In this document: in pieces, positions 13,499 through 13,981 of the stretch
How positions within the stretch are numbered: position 1 is the first letter of the stretch
How the letters are laid out: every line of letters begins with the position of its first letter
NCBI GenBank assembly: GCA_937888485.1
Contig: CALAQQ010000061.1
Location: 1 to 13,981 of the forward strand
Reading direction: 5' to 3'
DNA from: an uncultured Clostridia bacterium
GTDB taxonomy: Bacteria > Bacillota > Clostridia > Oscillospirales > Acutalibacteraceae
Length of the DNA stretch: 13,981 nucleotides
Notes under the pieces: model-generated
Seen by the model: only the letters and a program-made list of their open reading frames with translations
What the model was told of the DNA's origin: nothing
Database searches by the model: none
Position numbers and translations under genes: made by a program

Positions 13499-13753
13499 TT
13501 ATCTCATATCAGATAATGGCGTGTAATCTGTATTGTTTCGCAGGTATTCTTCCATCTTTCCGCTTAACAGTAATCTGACATAGCTCGTCGGTTCATTATA
13601 GATGAGATAATCAAGTTCTGATGTTTCGTACATATTGTTTGCATATTCGTTTTCAACGGCGATGCAGTCGATTGATACCATTGAGCCGTCGGTGAGTTTG
13701 ACTTCAACACAAGCTGTATCGATGTTGAACTCACAAGATTTAATACAATTCAT
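13499..13753 (-). CDS. DUF6061-like small protein (84 aa)
   Basis: The ATG at 13753 has an AAGGAG site nine bases upstream. The product starts MNCIKSCEFNIDTACVEVKL, then TDGSMVSIDCIAVENEYANN and MYETSELDYLIYNEPTSYVR, and ends with LSGKMEEYLRNNTDY. The pattern 'SC-FN-DT-CVE-LTDG' followed by 'AVENE-ANNMY-SELD-LIYN-P-Y' is what I recognise as the DUF6061 family, found in Clostridia and often near mobile elements; its function is unknown. It has no signal peptide or membrane segment and three cysteines (3, 7, 15, with a fourth at 30). It is a single-gene unit with its own -10-like box and terminator, convergent with the corrinoid operon, and there is no sign it belongs to that system. Confidence 0.75.
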   Translation of the reverse strand: MNCIKSCEFNIDTACVEVKLTDGSMVSIDCIAVENEYANNMYETSELDYLIYNEPTSYVRLLLSGKMEEYLRNNTDYTPLSDMR

Positions 13754-13981
13754 ATAAATAATCTCCTTGGTTACTATTAAAATTATAATACCGCCTGTAT
13801 TCCTGTTAGGAATCAGACGGTGTTTTCCGTTTGCACCGTGAAACCGTCAGCTAACATTGATAAGTTTTCTAATAGTTCCTTATCACTATTAACCCAACGA
13901 TTTCAGACGCTACTTTTCCTACGTTTTTTAAACTAATAAAAGGCGTTTTTTACTTATGATTAATAACATTATTTTTTGTGA
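13754..13981. other. Promoter region of the DUF6061-like gene and right-edge non-coding DNA
   Basis: On the minus strand a perfect -10 box TATAAT (13787-13782) lies about 30 bases before the small gene's start; no good -35 box is visible. Immediately upstream is an imperfect hairpin at 13790-13821 (ACCG-CTG-ATTCC with GGAAT-CAG-CGGT, loop TGTTA). A GATAAG/CTTATC inverted pair lies near 13858-13889. No coding region is seen in the last 228 bases. Confidence 0.5.

Overview
The window reads as chromosomal DNA of a low-GC Gram-positive bacterium of the class Clostridia, most likely an Oscillospirales/Ruminococcaceae-type gut bacterium. Support comes from AGGAGG-type ribosome binding sites, AT-rich spacers, Sec-exported proteins with no outer-membrane machinery, the Clostridia-style helical repeat ('LTDEQKALVENYE') in a surface protein, PepSY two-component genes and a small DUF6061-like gene. 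This placement is inferred from gene content, not from a marker gene.

Left part (1-3419, minus strand): a sensory operon transcribed leftward, in the order OmpR-type response regulator, sensor histidine kinase, short secreted PepSY protein, and longer two-PepSY-domain protein that runs off the window edge. The kinase's own extracytoplasmic domain also carries a PepSY-like segment, so sensor and outputs share a fold. An 11-bp-spaced direct repeat and a -10-like box sit in front of the PepSY genes, as expected for an OmpR-family target.

Middle (3420-4279): a 0.86 kb non-coding regulatory stretch. It holds an orphan strong hairpin/T-tract, a consensus sigma-A promoter (TTGACA-17-TATAAT), a cobalamin riboswitch, and a long expression platform ending in an intrinsic terminator. 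An 11-bp upstream pairing is mutually exclusive with that terminator.

Main operon (4280-13216, plus strand, tightly packed and partly overlapping): a small protein with one homing-endonuclease-associated (HNH_repeat-like) unit; a 1010-residue secreted protein with a transcobalamin-C/DUF4430-like N-terminal region, a helical-repeat stalk and a terpenoid-cyclase/prenyltransferase-type alpha-alpha barrel like that of intrinsic factor; a 487-residue membrane-anchored protein with a FecR-like domain, a Thr-rich linker and a C-terminal DUF4430/transcobalamin-like domain; then an ECF-type transporter made of T component 1, a fused double ATPase, an S component and T component 2. The riboswitch and protein architecture together indicate corrinoid (vitamin B12-type) capture at the cell surface followed by ECF uptake. 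The two lobes that form one chain in animal intrinsic factor/transcobalamin appear here as separate surface proteins encoded next to their transporter. This is the most interesting system in the window.

Right edge (13217-13981): a bidirectional hairpin terminator, non-coding sequence with no recognisable gene, and a small minus-strand DUF6061-like gene with its own promoter-like box and terminator.
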